Part shown: one piece after another, positions 1 to 7,818 of the stretch
Position numbering within the stretch: position 1 is the first letter of the stretch
How the letters are laid out: each line of letters opens with the position of its first letter
Source: an uncultured Propionivibrio sp.
GTDB taxonomy: Bacteria > Pseudomonadota > Gammaproteobacteria > Burkholderiales > Rhodocyclaceae
Reading direction: 5' to 3'
Assembly: GCA_938040985.1 (NCBI GenBank)
Contig: CALHZD010000143.1
Span: 1 to 14,792 of the forward strand
DNA length: 14,792 nt
Translations under genes and position numbers: made by a program
The notes under the pieces: generated by a model
The model's input: the letters and a program-made list of their open reading frames with translations, nothing else
Database searches by the model: none
What the model was told of the DNA's origin: nothing

Positions 1-81
1 GCTTGCGGATAGGCAGGCCGGAAACCCGCGTAAACACTGGGCTGGCGGGCAGCCCCTCCGGAAACGCCCATTTTACGCGGG
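1..81. repeat. GC-rich imperfect direct repeat, copy A
   Basis: This 81-bp segment recurs at 410-490 with four mismatches by my alignment (77 of 81 identical). It is made of two units of about 40 bp, each beginning GGGCT-GCGG and ending with a TAAAC or TTTTACGC element. Looser similarity seems to continue past the repeat: a GTGATTC...GATGCTTC stretch occurs near 138-160 and again near 532-550. This suggests a larger old duplication that has since diverged. The DNA between the two copies (82-365) shows no gene I can support. An open frame crosses the repeat, but its translation simply mirrors the repeat. Confidence 0.8.
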
Positions 82-365
82 GTTCAGGGCAGGTGTTGTG
101 GCGGATATTGTGGAGGGTGAGTCTGCGGCAGTTGACGGTGATTCAACTGGCGATGCTTCTTTCCTGCGCAGCCGGTAGTGCAACGCAAGGCACTGTCGCA
201 GCGCCGACAGCCGAAGTGATGCTTCGCTCCTGTGCGTCCGGTGGTGTGTCAGTGGTGCGCGGGCGGCTACGGAACGTTCAAGACAGCAAACCAAGATTGC
301 TGCCTGCCTGTCCTGGATGTGACGCTCGGTTATCTAAATCGATTGGCCGCAATCCCACGTCAATC

Positions 366-490
366 GGGCATTTGCGGGCAGGTAGGCCGCAAGCCCCCGT
401 AAACATTGGGCTTGCGGATAGGCAGGCCGGAAACCCGCGTAAACACTGGGCTGGCGGGCAGCCCTTCCGGAGATGCCCGTTTTACGCGGG
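366..490. repeat. Tandem array of about 40-bp GC-rich units, copy B
   Basis: Three adjacent imperfect units are visible at 366-407, 408-447 and 448-487. A fourth, more degenerate one may precede them at about 340-365, where GGCCGCAA-CCC-CGT-AA recurs. Each unit carries a G-rich left half, a CCGGAAACCC-like or CCGCAAGCCC-like centre and a GTAAACA or TTTTACG right end. The last two units match copy A at 1-81. Short internal inverted segments, such as GGGCTggcgggcAGCCC at 448-464, could form hairpins. No coding function is supported. It looks like an intergenic repeat family rather than a CRISPR array, because there are no unique spacers. Confidence 0.75.
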
Positions 491-837
491 CTGCGGGGCA
501 AGCATTATTGCGTGTCTTCGGTCACGGCGGCTGTGATTCGGTGATGCTTCAACCTGGCGCGGCAATACGCTCCGGTTATTTTTGGAAGGGGTCTTGGTGG
601 CTGCTTGGGCGAGATGGCGGCGGATGGATGGTTTTTGAACTGCATCCATACTGGGCTGCAAGTTGCGCGGCGGTCTATTTACCATCGCTGACATCGATGA
701 CGAAGCGCCGTTCTGCTTGATCTGTTTTGCGCTGCAAAAAGGGCAACTTTTTGTTCAAAGCCTTGGATCCCCATTAAAGACTTGCAGCATAAGGCTTCAA
801 GCTCTTTTTATCACCCTAAATGTCCTTACGCCTGTTT
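491..837. other. Gene-poor region downstream of the purine operon
   Basis: No frame here shows a recognisable protein, a good ribosome binding site or a plausible domain. The segment follows the repeat array and ends at the stop codon of the convergently placed deaminase gene. I could not find a convincing intrinsic terminator for the minus-strand operon in it. The 735-800 part has short A/T runs but no strong stem next to them. Confidence 0.5.
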
Positions 838-2214
838 TTACGACTTCGTTGAACGGATGAGCTGCCTGGCCAGCCGGTTGTGGTCGGCAATCAATGCCGG
901 TAGTTCGAGCGGCAGCAGTTGCCCCTCGGCCACGACGGGCTTGCCGTTGATGATGGCGTAACGAACCTGTTGCGGCGCGCAGAAAACCAGCGCGGCCACG
1001 GGGTCATGCACGGCCGCTCCGGCCAGCGCCAGCGTATCGAGAGGAAAAGCGACAAGATCAGCGCTCATGCCGGGGGCCAGCGCGCCGATATCGTCGCGCC
1101 CGAGCACCCGGGCGCCGCCCAATGTGGCGAGTTCCAGCGCCTGCCGCGCGCTCATTGCCACCGGCTCCGCATGGGGCTGGCTGCCGACGCGGGCGAGGAG
1201 CATGGCCTGTCGCGCTTCGCCGAGCAGGTGCGCGGCATCGTTCGAGGCACTGCCGTCGACGCCGAGGCCGACGGGAACGCCTGCCCGACGCATGGCGGGA
1301 ATCGGCGCGATACCGGAGGCTAGACGCATATTCGAACACGGACAGTGCGCAACGCCGGTTCCCGTGCGTGCAAAAAGGTCGATGCCGGCCTCGTCGAGTT
1401 TGACGCAATGCGCATGCCAGACATCCGCGCCCGTCCAGCCGAGCGATTCGGCATACGCTGCCGGCGTCATGCCGAATTTTTCGCGGCTGTAGGCGACATC
1501 GTTGTCGTTCTCGGCCAGATGCGTGTGCAGCGAAACACCGTACGCCCGCGCCAGGCGCGCGGCTTCACGCATCAGGCTGCGGCTGACCGAGAAAGGCGAG
1601 CAGGGCGCAACGACGATGCGCAGCATGGCGTGCCGCGCCGGGTCGTGCCAGGTTTCGATCAGCCGCTGCGTATCCTTGAGAATGGTGTCTTCATCTTCGA
1701 CCAGCCGGTCGGGCGGCAGGCCTCCCTCGCTTTCTCCCACGCTCATGCTGCCGCGCGCGGCATGAAAACGCATACCGATCTGCGCTGCGGCCTCAATCGA
1801 ATCGTCGAGCCGCGCGCCGTTCGGATAAAGGTAGAGATGGTCGCTGCTTGTCGTACATCCGGAAAGGATCAGTTCGGCCATCGCCGTCAGCGTCGAGACG
1901 CGGATCATTTCCGGCGTCAGCCCCGCCCAGACCGGATACAGGCGGCGCAGCCAGGCGAACAGTTCGGCGTCCTGTGCGCCGGGCAATGCTCGCGTCAGGC
2001 TTTGGTACATGTGGTGGTGCGTGTTGATGAGACCGGGCAGGGCAAGGCAACCGGCCAGCGAAAGCGTTTCATCGGCTTGCGTCGGCAGGCTGGCGGATGG
2101 GCCGACCGCTTCAATGACGCCATCACGCACAAAAACGCCGCCCCCCGGAATTTCGCGCCGGTCGGCATCCATCGTCACCAGCAGATCGGCATCCTTGAGC
2201 AGCAGCGTCGTCAT
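838..2214 (-). CDS. 8-oxoguanine deaminase-type amidohydrolase
   Basis: A 458-residue cytosolic metal-dependent hydrolase of the amidohydrolase superfamily, closest by motif pattern to the 8-oxoguanine/AtzB/TrzN-like deaminases (COG0402). Visible metal-site features are the N-x-H-x-H motif at 64-68, H-T-H-L-A-E at 230-235, H-A-H at 267-269 and the G-V-D-G-S-A-S-N-D segment with catalytic Asp320. The extra Glu235 is typical of the aminohydrolases that deaminate purine-like rings. Members of this group convert 8-oxoguanine to urate, or deaminate related purines or triazines, releasing ammonia. The gene is the last of a minus-strand operon and starts 9 bases after the second permease gene stops, which fits purine salvage. 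The 8-oxoguanine assignment rests on family resemblance and context; another aminopurine substrate is possible. Confidence 0.85.
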   Translation of the reverse strand: MTTLLLKDADLLVTMDADRREIPGGGVFVRDGVIEAVGPSASLPTQADETLSLAGCLALPGLINTHHHMYQSLTRALPGAQDAELFAWLRRLYPVWAGLTPEMIRVSTLTAMAELILSGCTTSSDHLYLYPNGARLDDSIEAAAQIGMRFHAARGSMSVGESEGGLPPDRLVEDEDTILKDTQRLIETWHDPARHAMLRIVVAPCSPFSVSRSLMREAARLARAYGVSLHTHLAENDNDVAYSREKFGMTPAAYAESLGWTGADVWHAHCVKLDEAGIDLFARTGTGVAHCPCSNMRLASGIAPIPAMRRAGVPVGLGVDGSASNDAAHLLGEARQAMLLARVGSQPHAEPVAMSARQALELATLGGARVLGRDDIGALAPGMSADLVAFPLDTLALAGAAVHDPVAALVFCAPQQVRYAIINGKPVVAEGQLLPLELPALIADHNRLARQLIRSTKS

Positions 2215-2223
2215 TAAGGCGGT

Positions 2224-3144
2224 TCAGGGCAGAAAAGAGCGGCCCAGCGAGGCGGGCAGGTTGTTCTGGAGCACGCGGCGGTCGCGCGAAATGACGACGA
2301 GTACGATGATGGTGGCGAGATAGGGCAAGGCGGCGAGCAGTTGTACGGGAATCGTAATGCCCAGCCCTTGCGCGTGAAATTGCAGGATAGTGACGGCACC
2401 GAACAGATACGCGCCGAGCATCAGCCGTTCGGCCTTCCAGGAGGCGAAAACGACGAGCGCGACGGCAATCCAGCCACGGCCGGCGCTCATGTTCTGCACC
2501 CACAGCGGCGTATAGACAGTCGACAGGTAAGCACCGGCGATGCCGGCCAGCGCCCCCCCGAAAAGCGTCGCGCCGAAGCGGATGCCAATGACCGGATAGC
2601 CGATGGCGTGTGCCGCCTCGGGTGATTCGCCAACGGCCTTGAGCAACAGGCCGAGACGGGTTTTCGCCAGCCCCCAGGCGATGACGGCGAACGTGAGGAT
2701 CGACAGGTAGACGACGGCATCCTGCTTAAACAGTATCGGGCCGAGCAGCGGGATGTCGGAAAGCAGCGGAATGGCGAAGGGCTTTAGCCCAGGCAGGCTA
2801 TAGCTGATGTAATGCTGACCGATGAAGGCCGACAGCCCGATGCCGAAGATCGTCAGCGCCAGCCCGCAGGCCGCCTGGTTGGCGGCCAGCAGCAGCGCGA
2901 AAAAAGCGAAGATCAGCGCCATGCCAGCGCCGGCCAGCGCCCCGGCCGGCAGGCCGATGGCCGCGCCCTGTCCGCTTTCTACGGCAGCGGCGAACCCGGC
3001 AATGGCGCCGGCGAGCATCATGCCTTCGACGCCGAGATTGATGACGCCGGTGCGTTCGGCGACGAGTTCGCCCAGACCGGCGAAAATCAGCGGTACGGCA
3101 GCGGCCAGCGTGCCAGCCAGAATGGGGACAATGTGTTCGATCAT
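2224..3144 (-). CDS. Nucleoside-type ABC transporter permease (second)
   Basis: A 306-residue inner-membrane permease of the BPD_transp_2 family, similar to the YufQ/NupQ/NupC-type permeases that import nucleosides or purines. Near residues 24-50 it has the characteristic G-E-L-V-A-E-R-T-G-V-I-N-L-G-V-E-G-M segment, followed by about eight to nine hydrophobic helices. It should pair with the product of 3163-4236 to form the membrane channel powered by the ATPase encoded at 4211-5791. It starts 18 bases after the first permease stops and ends 9 bases before the deaminase gene, so it lies within one transcription unit. The length is typical. The exact substrate cannot be read from the sequence, but the downstream deaminase points to a purine. 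Confidence 0.88.
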   Translation of the reverse strand: MIEHIVPILAGTLAAAVPLIFAGLGELVAERTGVINLGVEGMMLAGAIAGFAAAVESGQGAAIGLPAGALAGAGMALIFAFFALLLAANQAACGLALTIFGIGLSAFIGQHYISYSLPGLKPFAIPLLSDIPLLGPILFKQDAVVYLSILTFAVIAWGLAKTRLGLLLKAVGESPEAAHAIGYPVIGIRFGATLFGGALAGIAGAYLSTVYTPLWVQNMSAGRGWIAVALVVFASWKAERLMLGAYLFGAVTILQFHAQGLGITIPVQLLAALPYLATIIVLVVISRDRRVLQNNLPASLGRSFLP

Positions 3145-3162
3145 GGCGTTATGCAGTCGTGT

Positions 3163-4236
3163 TCATGCGGCGAGCGGCCGGCGCAGACGGTTATCGACGA
3201 AGGCATCGGCGCCGAGCAGGAAGAAAAGCAGCATGCCCTGGAAAATCCCCGTAATTGCCGCGGGCAGTTGCAGGGCGACCTGTGCGGCCTCGCCGCCGAG
3301 ATAGAGCAGCGCCATCAAAAAACCCGCGGCGATGATGCCGAGCGCGTGCAGACGCCCCAGATAGGCGACGATGATGGCGGCAAAGCCGTAACCGGGGGAA
3401 ATGTTGAGATTGAGCTGGCCGACCGGGCCGGCGATTTCACCGACGCCGGCGATGCCGGCGACCATGCCCGAAAGCACCAGCGTAAACCAGGCGGTGCGGT
3501 TGGCAGAAAAACCGGCGTAACGCGAAGCGGCGGGCGCGTAGCCGCCAACCTCGATCTGGAAGTGCAAAAAACTGCGCGCGTTGAAAGCCCAGAAAGCGAG
3601 AATGGCAAAAAGGGTGATGAAGACCGAAGTATTAACGCGCAAACCCTCAAACAGGGGCGAGAACAGCGCCGGATCGCTGAACATGATCGACTGCGGAAAG
3701 TTCATGCCTTCCGGGTCGCGCCACGGGCCATTGACCATATAGGCGAGCAGGTAGTTGGCAATATAGGCAAGCATCAGCGTCGTCAGCGTTTCCTGCGCGT
3801 TAAAGCGCGTTTTGAGCAGGGCGGGAATCGCGCCCCAGAATGCGCCGCCCAGTGCGCCGGCCAGCACCATGGCCGGAAGAATCCAGGCGGAATCGCTGCC
3901 TTCGCAGGCAATGGCGACGCCGCCGCCGGCCAGCGCGCCGACGATCAGTTGGCCTTCAGCGCCGATGTTGTAGATGCGCGCCTTGAAGCCGAGCGCCAGC
4001 CCTTGCGCAATCAGGATCAGCGGACAGGCCTTGATCAGCAGTTCGCTCCAGCCGTAGCTGCTGGTCAACGGCTGAATAAAAAAGATATGGAAGGATTCGA
4101 GCGGCGGTTTGCCAAGCGCCCGAAAAAGCAGCGAGCCGGTCACCAGCGTGGCGATGACGGCGATGAGCGGCGACAGCCAGCGCATCAGCCGGGAAGGGTA
4201 AGGGCGGGGTTCAAGCAGATGCATGATTGGCGGCAT
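3163..4236 (-). CDS. Nucleoside-type ABC transporter permease (first)
   Basis: A permease of about 357 residues in the BPD_transp_2 family (YufP/NupP/NupB-like). After a short cytoplasmic start comes a first helix, then the family segment F-K-A-R-I-Y-N-I-G-A-E-G-Q, then several helices and a cytoplasmic coupling loop before V-A-G-I-A-G-V-G-E-I-A-G. An open frame continues upstream to 4491 but lies entirely inside the ATPase gene and does not look like permease sequence. I chose the ATG at 4236 because a GGAGA lies about nine bases before it. An ATG at 4224 is also possible and lacks a clear Shine-Dalgarno. Either start overlaps the ATPase stop (26 or 14 bases), suggesting translational coupling. 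The product works with the second permease and the ATPase in the inner membrane. Confidence 0.85.
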   Translation of the reverse strand: MPPIMHLLEPRPYPSRLMRWLSPLIAVIATLVTGSLLFRALGKPPLESFHIFFIQPLTSSYGWSELLIKACPLILIAQGLALGFKARIYNIGAEGQLIVGALAGGGVAIACEGSDSAWILPAMVLAGALGGAFWGAIPALLKTRFNAQETLTTLMLAYIANYLLAYMVNGPWRDPEGMNFPQSIMFSDPALFSPLFEGLRVNTSVFITLFAILAFWAFNARSFLHFQIEVGGYAPAASRYAGFSANRTAWFTLVLSGMVAGIAGVGEIAGPVGQLNLNISPGYGFAAIIVAYLGRLHALGIIAAGFLMALLYLGGEAAQVALQLPAAITGIFQGMLLFFLLGADAFVDNRLRRPLAA

Positions 4237-5791
4237 CTGTAGCCGTCTCCGGTTGGGCATCCGCTGTGCTTTGCGGCGCTGCGGGCGGCGTAAACAGCCC
4301 GGCCATCTGCATGCCGACCGTTTCGGCGTCGAGCGCGGTCTTGGGGCGTGCGGGTGAAAGCCGCCCCTGGGCGAGCACGGCGATGCGGTCGCTGATTTCA
4401 AAGAGTTCTTCGAGTTCTTCCGAGACGACGAGCAGGGCGACGCCGGAACGGGAAAGATCAAGCAATGCCTGGCGCAGTGCGCTCGCCGCACCGATATCGA
4501 CCCCCCAGGTGGGCTGGGCGACGATCATGACCTTGGGCCGCAGCATGATTTCGCGGCCGACGATGAATTTCTGCAGATTGCCGCCGGAAAGCGAACGGGC
4601 GTTGGTCGACACGTCACCGCCGCGCACGTCGAAGCGTTCGACACATGCGCGGGCGTAGTCTCGCGCCTTGCCGTAATGGACGAGCCCCCACTGTTTCATG
4701 CCTTGCCGGTGTGCGGTCAACAAGGCGTTGCGGCTCAGCGAGAACGGCGGCACGGCACCACGCCCCAGGCGCTCTTCCGGCACGTAGACCAGCCCTTTGG
4801 CGCGGCGCCGGCCGGCGTTCAGGTGGCCGATGGGGGTGCCGTCCAGCTGGATAATTTTCTTACCGACCGGTCGCTCACCGGAGAGCGCCGCCATCAGTTC
4901 AGCCTGTCCGTTGCCGGAAATGCCGGCGATGCCGAGAATTTCACCGGCATTGAGCGTGAGCGAAATATCGTGCAGGGAAACGCCGAACGGGCCTTCGGCA
5001 TCAATGCTCAGGTTCTCGACGGTCAGCATCGGCCGCCGTTCGCCCGTGTACGGCGGCGCCTGGCAGACGGGCAGATCGCGGCCGATCATCATGCGCGCCA
5101 GCGATGCCGATGTTTCTGCGCGCGGGACTACGGCGCCGGTGACGCGTCCGTTGCGCAGAATCGTTGCCTTGTCGCACAGCGCCTGGATTTCGTGTAGCTT
5201 GTGACTGATGTAAAGGATGGAGACGCCTTCGGATGCGATCTGGCGCAGGGTTTCAAACAGTTTTTCGACGGCCTGCGGCGTCAGTACGGATGTCGGTTCG
5301 TCGAGAATCAAAAGTTGCGGGTTCTGCAACAGGCAGCGGACGATTTCGACGCGCTGCCGTTCGCCGACCGACAGGCTGTGCACGCGCCGGTCGGGGTCAA
5401 GCGGCAGGCCATAGCGCTCGGAAACGGCTTTGACTCGCTCGGAAAGCTTCGGCAGGTTGAACGGTTCGTCCAGCACCAGGGCGATATTTTCGGCGACGGT
5501 CAGCGTTTCAAACAGCGAGAAATGCTGGAAGACCATGCCAATGCCCATCTGCCGCGCCTGCGCGGGGTTGTCGATATCGACCGCTTCGCCGTTCATGCGG
5601 ATGGTGCCGGCGTCCGCTTTGACCGCGCCATAGATGATTTTGACCAGCGTGCTCTTACCCGCGCCGTTTTCGCCCAGCAGCGCGTGAATTTCCCCCGGCA
5701 TGATCGTCAGGCTGACATTTTCGTTGGCGACGACGGACGGGTAACGCTTGGTAATGTTGTGCAGTTCGAGGCGGGGAGCGGCGGATGTCAT
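4211..5791 (-). CDS. Nucleoside-type ABC transporter ATPase (duplicated domain)
   Basis: A 526-residue ATPase with two fused nucleotide-binding domains, as in the YufO/NupO/NupA and sugar-importer ATPases. Domain 1 has a Walker A at 40-47 (GENGAGKS), a signature near 140-146 (LSVGERQ) and a Walker B at 160-165 (LLILDE). Domain 2 has an intact LSGGN signature at 401-405. Its Walker A is degenerate (GISGNGQAE, near 290) and its Walker B position reads VMIVAQPT instead of ending in DE. One degenerate site is normal in this family, leaving a single fully canonical ATP site. The gene leads the operon and overlaps the first permease. No strong Shine-Dalgarno precedes the ATG at 5791, but the N-terminus starts where family members usually do. 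The C-terminal 25 residues are Ala/Thr-rich and probably disordered. Confidence 0.92.
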   Translation of the reverse strand: MTSAAPRLELHNITKRYPSVVANENVSLTIMPGEIHALLGENGAGKSTLVKIIYGAVKADAGTIRMNGEAVDIDNPAQARQMGIGMVFQHFSLFETLTVAENIALVLDEPFNLPKLSERVKAVSERYGLPLDPDRRVHSLSVGERQRVEIVRCLLQNPQLLILDEPTSVLTPQAVEKLFETLRQIASEGVSILYISHKLHEIQALCDKATILRNGRVTGAVVPRAETSASLARMMIGRDLPVCQAPPYTGERRPMLTVENLSIDAEGPFGVSLHDISLTLNAGEILGIAGISGNGQAELMAALSGERPVGKKIIQLDGTPIGHLNAGRRRAKGLVYVPEERLGRGAVPPFSLSRNALLTAHRQGMKQWGLVHYGKARDYARACVERFDVRGGDVSTNARSLSGGNLQKFIVGREIMLRPKVMIVAQPTWGVDIGAASALRQALLDLSRSGVALLVVSEELEELFEISDRIAVLAQGRLSPARPKTALDAETVGMQMAGLFTPPAAPQSTADAQPETATDAANHASA

Positions 5792-6049
5792 ACGGGCAGG
5801 GATTGCGCGGCGTTAAGGTCAGGTTGTCTGAATCGTCAAATTTGTCGGATTGGCCAAAAGCGTGCGTTGGGAAAATGCCCGCGCCTGCGCCGTGTCCGCT
5901 ATCGCCTGAACAGCCTGGTTTTAGGGGGCTATGCGTCGATAGAAGCGGGACGGCGCGGGCGATATTTTGACACATCCGGTACAGGCTGTGGGCATTGGGC
6001 AGCCCGCTCATTCTGCCTGTTTCGATGGCAAACCCGGGCAATCTGCAGA

Positions 6050-6067
6050 GATCTATACGTACAGATC
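6050..6067. promoter_or_regulatory. Near-palindromic operator candidate
   Basis: The 18-bp sequence with arms GATCT and AGATC around a CGTA-centred core is palindromic at all but one symmetric base pair. It sits in the divergent region between the purine operon and the Nramp-like gene, about 90 bases upstream of the possible promoter at 6139-6167. Size and symmetry fit a binding site for a dimeric regulator, but no regulator gene lies nearby and a chance palindrome is possible. Confidence 0.3.
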
Positions 6068-6138
6068 ATGTGATTTGCTTTTTGTGTCGCATCCAGCGAG
6101 AAATAGAGCTATCTGGCTTCCGAAATTGCACAAGATGC

Positions 6139-6167
6139 TTCTGAAACTGCAATAGAAGAGTTATGAT
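6139..6167 (+). promoter_or_regulatory. Possible promoter of the Nramp-like gene
   Basis: A TATGAT box at 6162-6167 matches five of six -10 consensus bases. It is preceded at 17 bp by TTCTGA (6139-6144), a poor -35 box. Transcription would begin near 6174 and leave a leader of about 125 bases before the ATG at 6299. The weak -35 suggests either dependence on an activator or a false positive. Confidence 0.3.
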
Positions 6168-6298
6168 CGCGCCTTCGCAACACGGCGCAGTGGCGGAACG
6201 CATTGTTCTTGCGTGGGGAAAAATAATGTTCCAAGGCTGCCTTCCAATGAACTTTTTTCATGACCCTACGAATTTTTGCTGAAGGGAGAGAGATAAAT

Positions 6299-7522
6299 AT
6301 GGCAGAACCTGTCATCCACAAGGCCGAAACGCAAGGCAAAACCAACTGGTCGGTGCTGCTTGGCGCCGCGTTTATCATGGCCACCTCGGCGGTCGGGCCG
6401 GGATTTTTGACGCAGACGGCCGTATTTACCGAAAAATTCGCCGCCAACTTTGCGTTTGCCATTCTGGCTTCGATCGTGATCGACATCGGCGCGCAGATGA
6501 ACGTCTGGCGTGTGATTACGATGAGCCGTATGCGCGGTCAGGATATTGCCAACAAGGTTCTTCCCGGCCTGGGACACCTCATCGCGCTGTTGATTGTCGC
6601 CGGCGGGCTGGCCTTCAACATCGGCAATGTGGGCGGAGCGGGCATGGCGGTCAATGTGCTGTTCGGTATCAGCGTTGAAACCGGCGCCATTATCTCGGGC
6701 GTTATCGCCATTGGTATTTTTGCCTCGAAAGAAGCGGGCCTAGCGATGGACCGGGTCGCCAAAATCTTGGGCGGATTGATGATCCTGCTCGCCACTTACG
6801 TGATGTTTTCCTCGAATCCGCCGGTCGGCGAGGCGATCGTCAAATCCATCTTCCCCAATGATTATGCTGCGCTGATGTTGCCGACGATTACGCTGGTCGG
6901 CGGTACGGTCGGCGGCTACATTACGTTTGCCGGCGGGCATCGCCTGCTCGACGCGGGCGTGACGGGGCATGAAAACCTGCCGCGCGTCAACCGCGCCGCC
7001 GTGACCGGCATCCTGATCACCGGCGTCATGCGTGTCGTTATTTTCCTGGCGGCGCTGGGTGTCGTAGCCGCAGGCCTGAAGCTGGACCCGGCTAATCCGC
7101 CGGCTTCCGTTTTCCGGCATGCCGCCGGCAATCTGGGGTACAAGTTTTTTGGCCTCGTCCTTTGGGCGGCAGCAATCACTTCCATTGTCGGCGCGGCGTA
7201 TACCAGCGTTTCCTTTTTGCGCTCGATGTCGGCGGTGGTTGAAAGATATAACACCTACGTCATCATGTTGTTTATTGCCTTTTCTACGATCGTATTCGTG
7301 GTGTTTGGCCGGCCGGTTCAGACGCTGGTGCTGGTGGGCGCCCTCAACGGCCTGATTTTGCCGCTGACGCTGGGCGTGATGCTGGTGGCGGCGAAAAGTA
7401 AGAAAATCGTCGGTGACTACGCGCACCCGATGTGGCTGCAAATCTTCGGTATTCTGGCGGCGGCGACTGCCGCCTGGGCCGGCTGGATTTCGTTGCAGGG
7501 GATTGCCAATCTCTGGAAGTAA
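6299..7522 (+). CDS. YcsG-type Nramp-related divalent metal transporter
   Basis: A 407-residue inner-membrane transporter with about eleven helices, closely resembling Bacillus YcsG and other Nramp-related proteins. The start at 6299 is chosen over the in-frame ATG at 6260 because GGGAGAG lies about ten bases before it. The first helix carries S-A-V-G-P-G-F (30-36) where canonical Nramp proteins have the metal-binding D-P-G-N. The sixth-helix region reads G-G-T-V-G-G-Y-I-T-F-A-G-G-H-R-L-L-D-A-G (about 191-210) instead of the M-P-H motif. Canonical Mn/Fe coordination is therefore absent. Some characterised Nramp-related proteins of this kind transport Mg. YcsG genes often sit beside 5-oxoprolinase (ycsF/pxp) genes, but here none is present. 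The substrate remains open. An intrinsic terminator follows. Confidence 0.85.
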   Translation: MAEPVIHKAETQGKTNWSVLLGAAFIMATSAVGPGFLTQTAVFTEKFAANFAFAILASIVIDIGAQMNVWRVITMSRMRGQDIANKVLPGLGHLIALLIVAGGLAFNIGNVGGAGMAVNVLFGISVETGAIISGVIAIGIFASKEAGLAMDRVAKILGGLMILLATYVMFSSNPPVGEAIVKSIFPNDYAALMLPTITLVGGTVGGYITFAGGHRLLDAGVTGHENLPRVNRAAVTGILITGVMRVVIFLAALGVVAAGLKLDPANPPASVFRHAAGNLGYKFFGLVLWAAAITSIVGAAYTSVSFLRSMSAVVERYNTYVIMLFIAFSTIVFVVFGRPVQTLVLVGALNGLILPLTLGVMLVAAKSKKIVGDYAHPMWLQIFGILAAATAAWAGWISLQGIANLWK

Positions 7523-7572
7523 TCGGAAGTCATTCTAACGCCGCCTGACAGCTTGCGGCCGCACGACCCGTG

Positions 7573-7613
7573 CTGCGGAAGCGTCGAAACATCGGTGCTT
7601 CCGCAGTTTTTTT
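7573..7613 (+). terminator. Intrinsic terminator after the Nramp-like gene
   Basis: A perfect 10-bp inverted repeat, CTGCGGAAGC (7573-7582) and GCTTCCGCAG (7597-7606), with a 14-base loop, is followed directly by seven T residues on the plus strand. It lies about 50 bases after the stop of the transporter gene and ends that single-gene unit. Confidence 0.92.
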
Positions 7614-7818
7614 AGGGAACCTGCGGCGATACGCATTCCAGGTGAGTGGCAAAATTTCCGTGTATATTCTCCGCGTATGTTCGCTGGATTCACTGAAATT
7701 TCCGACTATAAAATAATATGCTGGAAAAATGATTTACCTTAAAAAGGGTTAAATGTATTGTTTGATAATTAAGATAAACTTTGTTGAAATATCAGATTAA
7801 TAATCTAAAGGCTAATTC

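Larger units (their letters stand above)
5792..6298. other. Divergent intergenic region
   Basis: About 500 bases separate the start of the minus-strand purine operon from the start of the plus-strand Nramp-like gene, so the promoters of both should lie here. I see no convincing gene. Open frames exist on both strands but lack ribosome binding sites and recognisable protein sequence. In particular I find no remnant of the BMP-type binding protein expected for the ABC transporter. A near-palindrome at 6050-6067 and a possible promoter at 6139-6167 are listed separately. A riboswitch leader on either side cannot be excluded by eye. Confidence 0.5.

Noticed and set aside
340..490. CRISPR array
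   Set aside because: Units adjoin without unique spacers, vary too much from one another, and no cas gene is in the window.
3..536. A 177-codon plus-strand open frame over the left-end repeats
   Set aside because: Its translation contains the repeated R-I-G-R-P-E-T-R-V-N-T-G-L-A-G segment in register with the DNA repeats and resembles no protein. No ribosome binding site is visible, so it is a by-product of stop-poor GC-rich repeats.
1345..2217. A 290-codon plus-strand open frame
   Set aside because: It is antisense to the deaminase gene, with no recognisable domain and an Arg-rich composition typical of a shadow frame.
2812..4242. A 476-codon plus-strand open frame
   Set aside because: It is antisense to the two permease genes, which have clear family motifs. 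Its Gln/Arg/Asp-rich translation is typical of the complementary frame of a GC-rich gene.
4237..4491. Upstream extension of the first permease
   Set aside because: The extra 85 residues lie wholly within the ATPase coding region, are Arg/Pro/Ser-rich and do not resemble permease N-termini.
5792..6298. A riboswitch controlling the purine operon or the Nramp-like gene
   Set aside because: I looked for purine, xanthine or magnesium aptamer-like conserved segments and could not identify any by eye. A covariance-model search would be decisive.
6740..7441. A 233-codon minus-strand open frame
   Set aside because: It lies opposite the Nramp-like gene. Its His/Arg/Gln-rich translation has no domain and the opposite strand is clearly coding.
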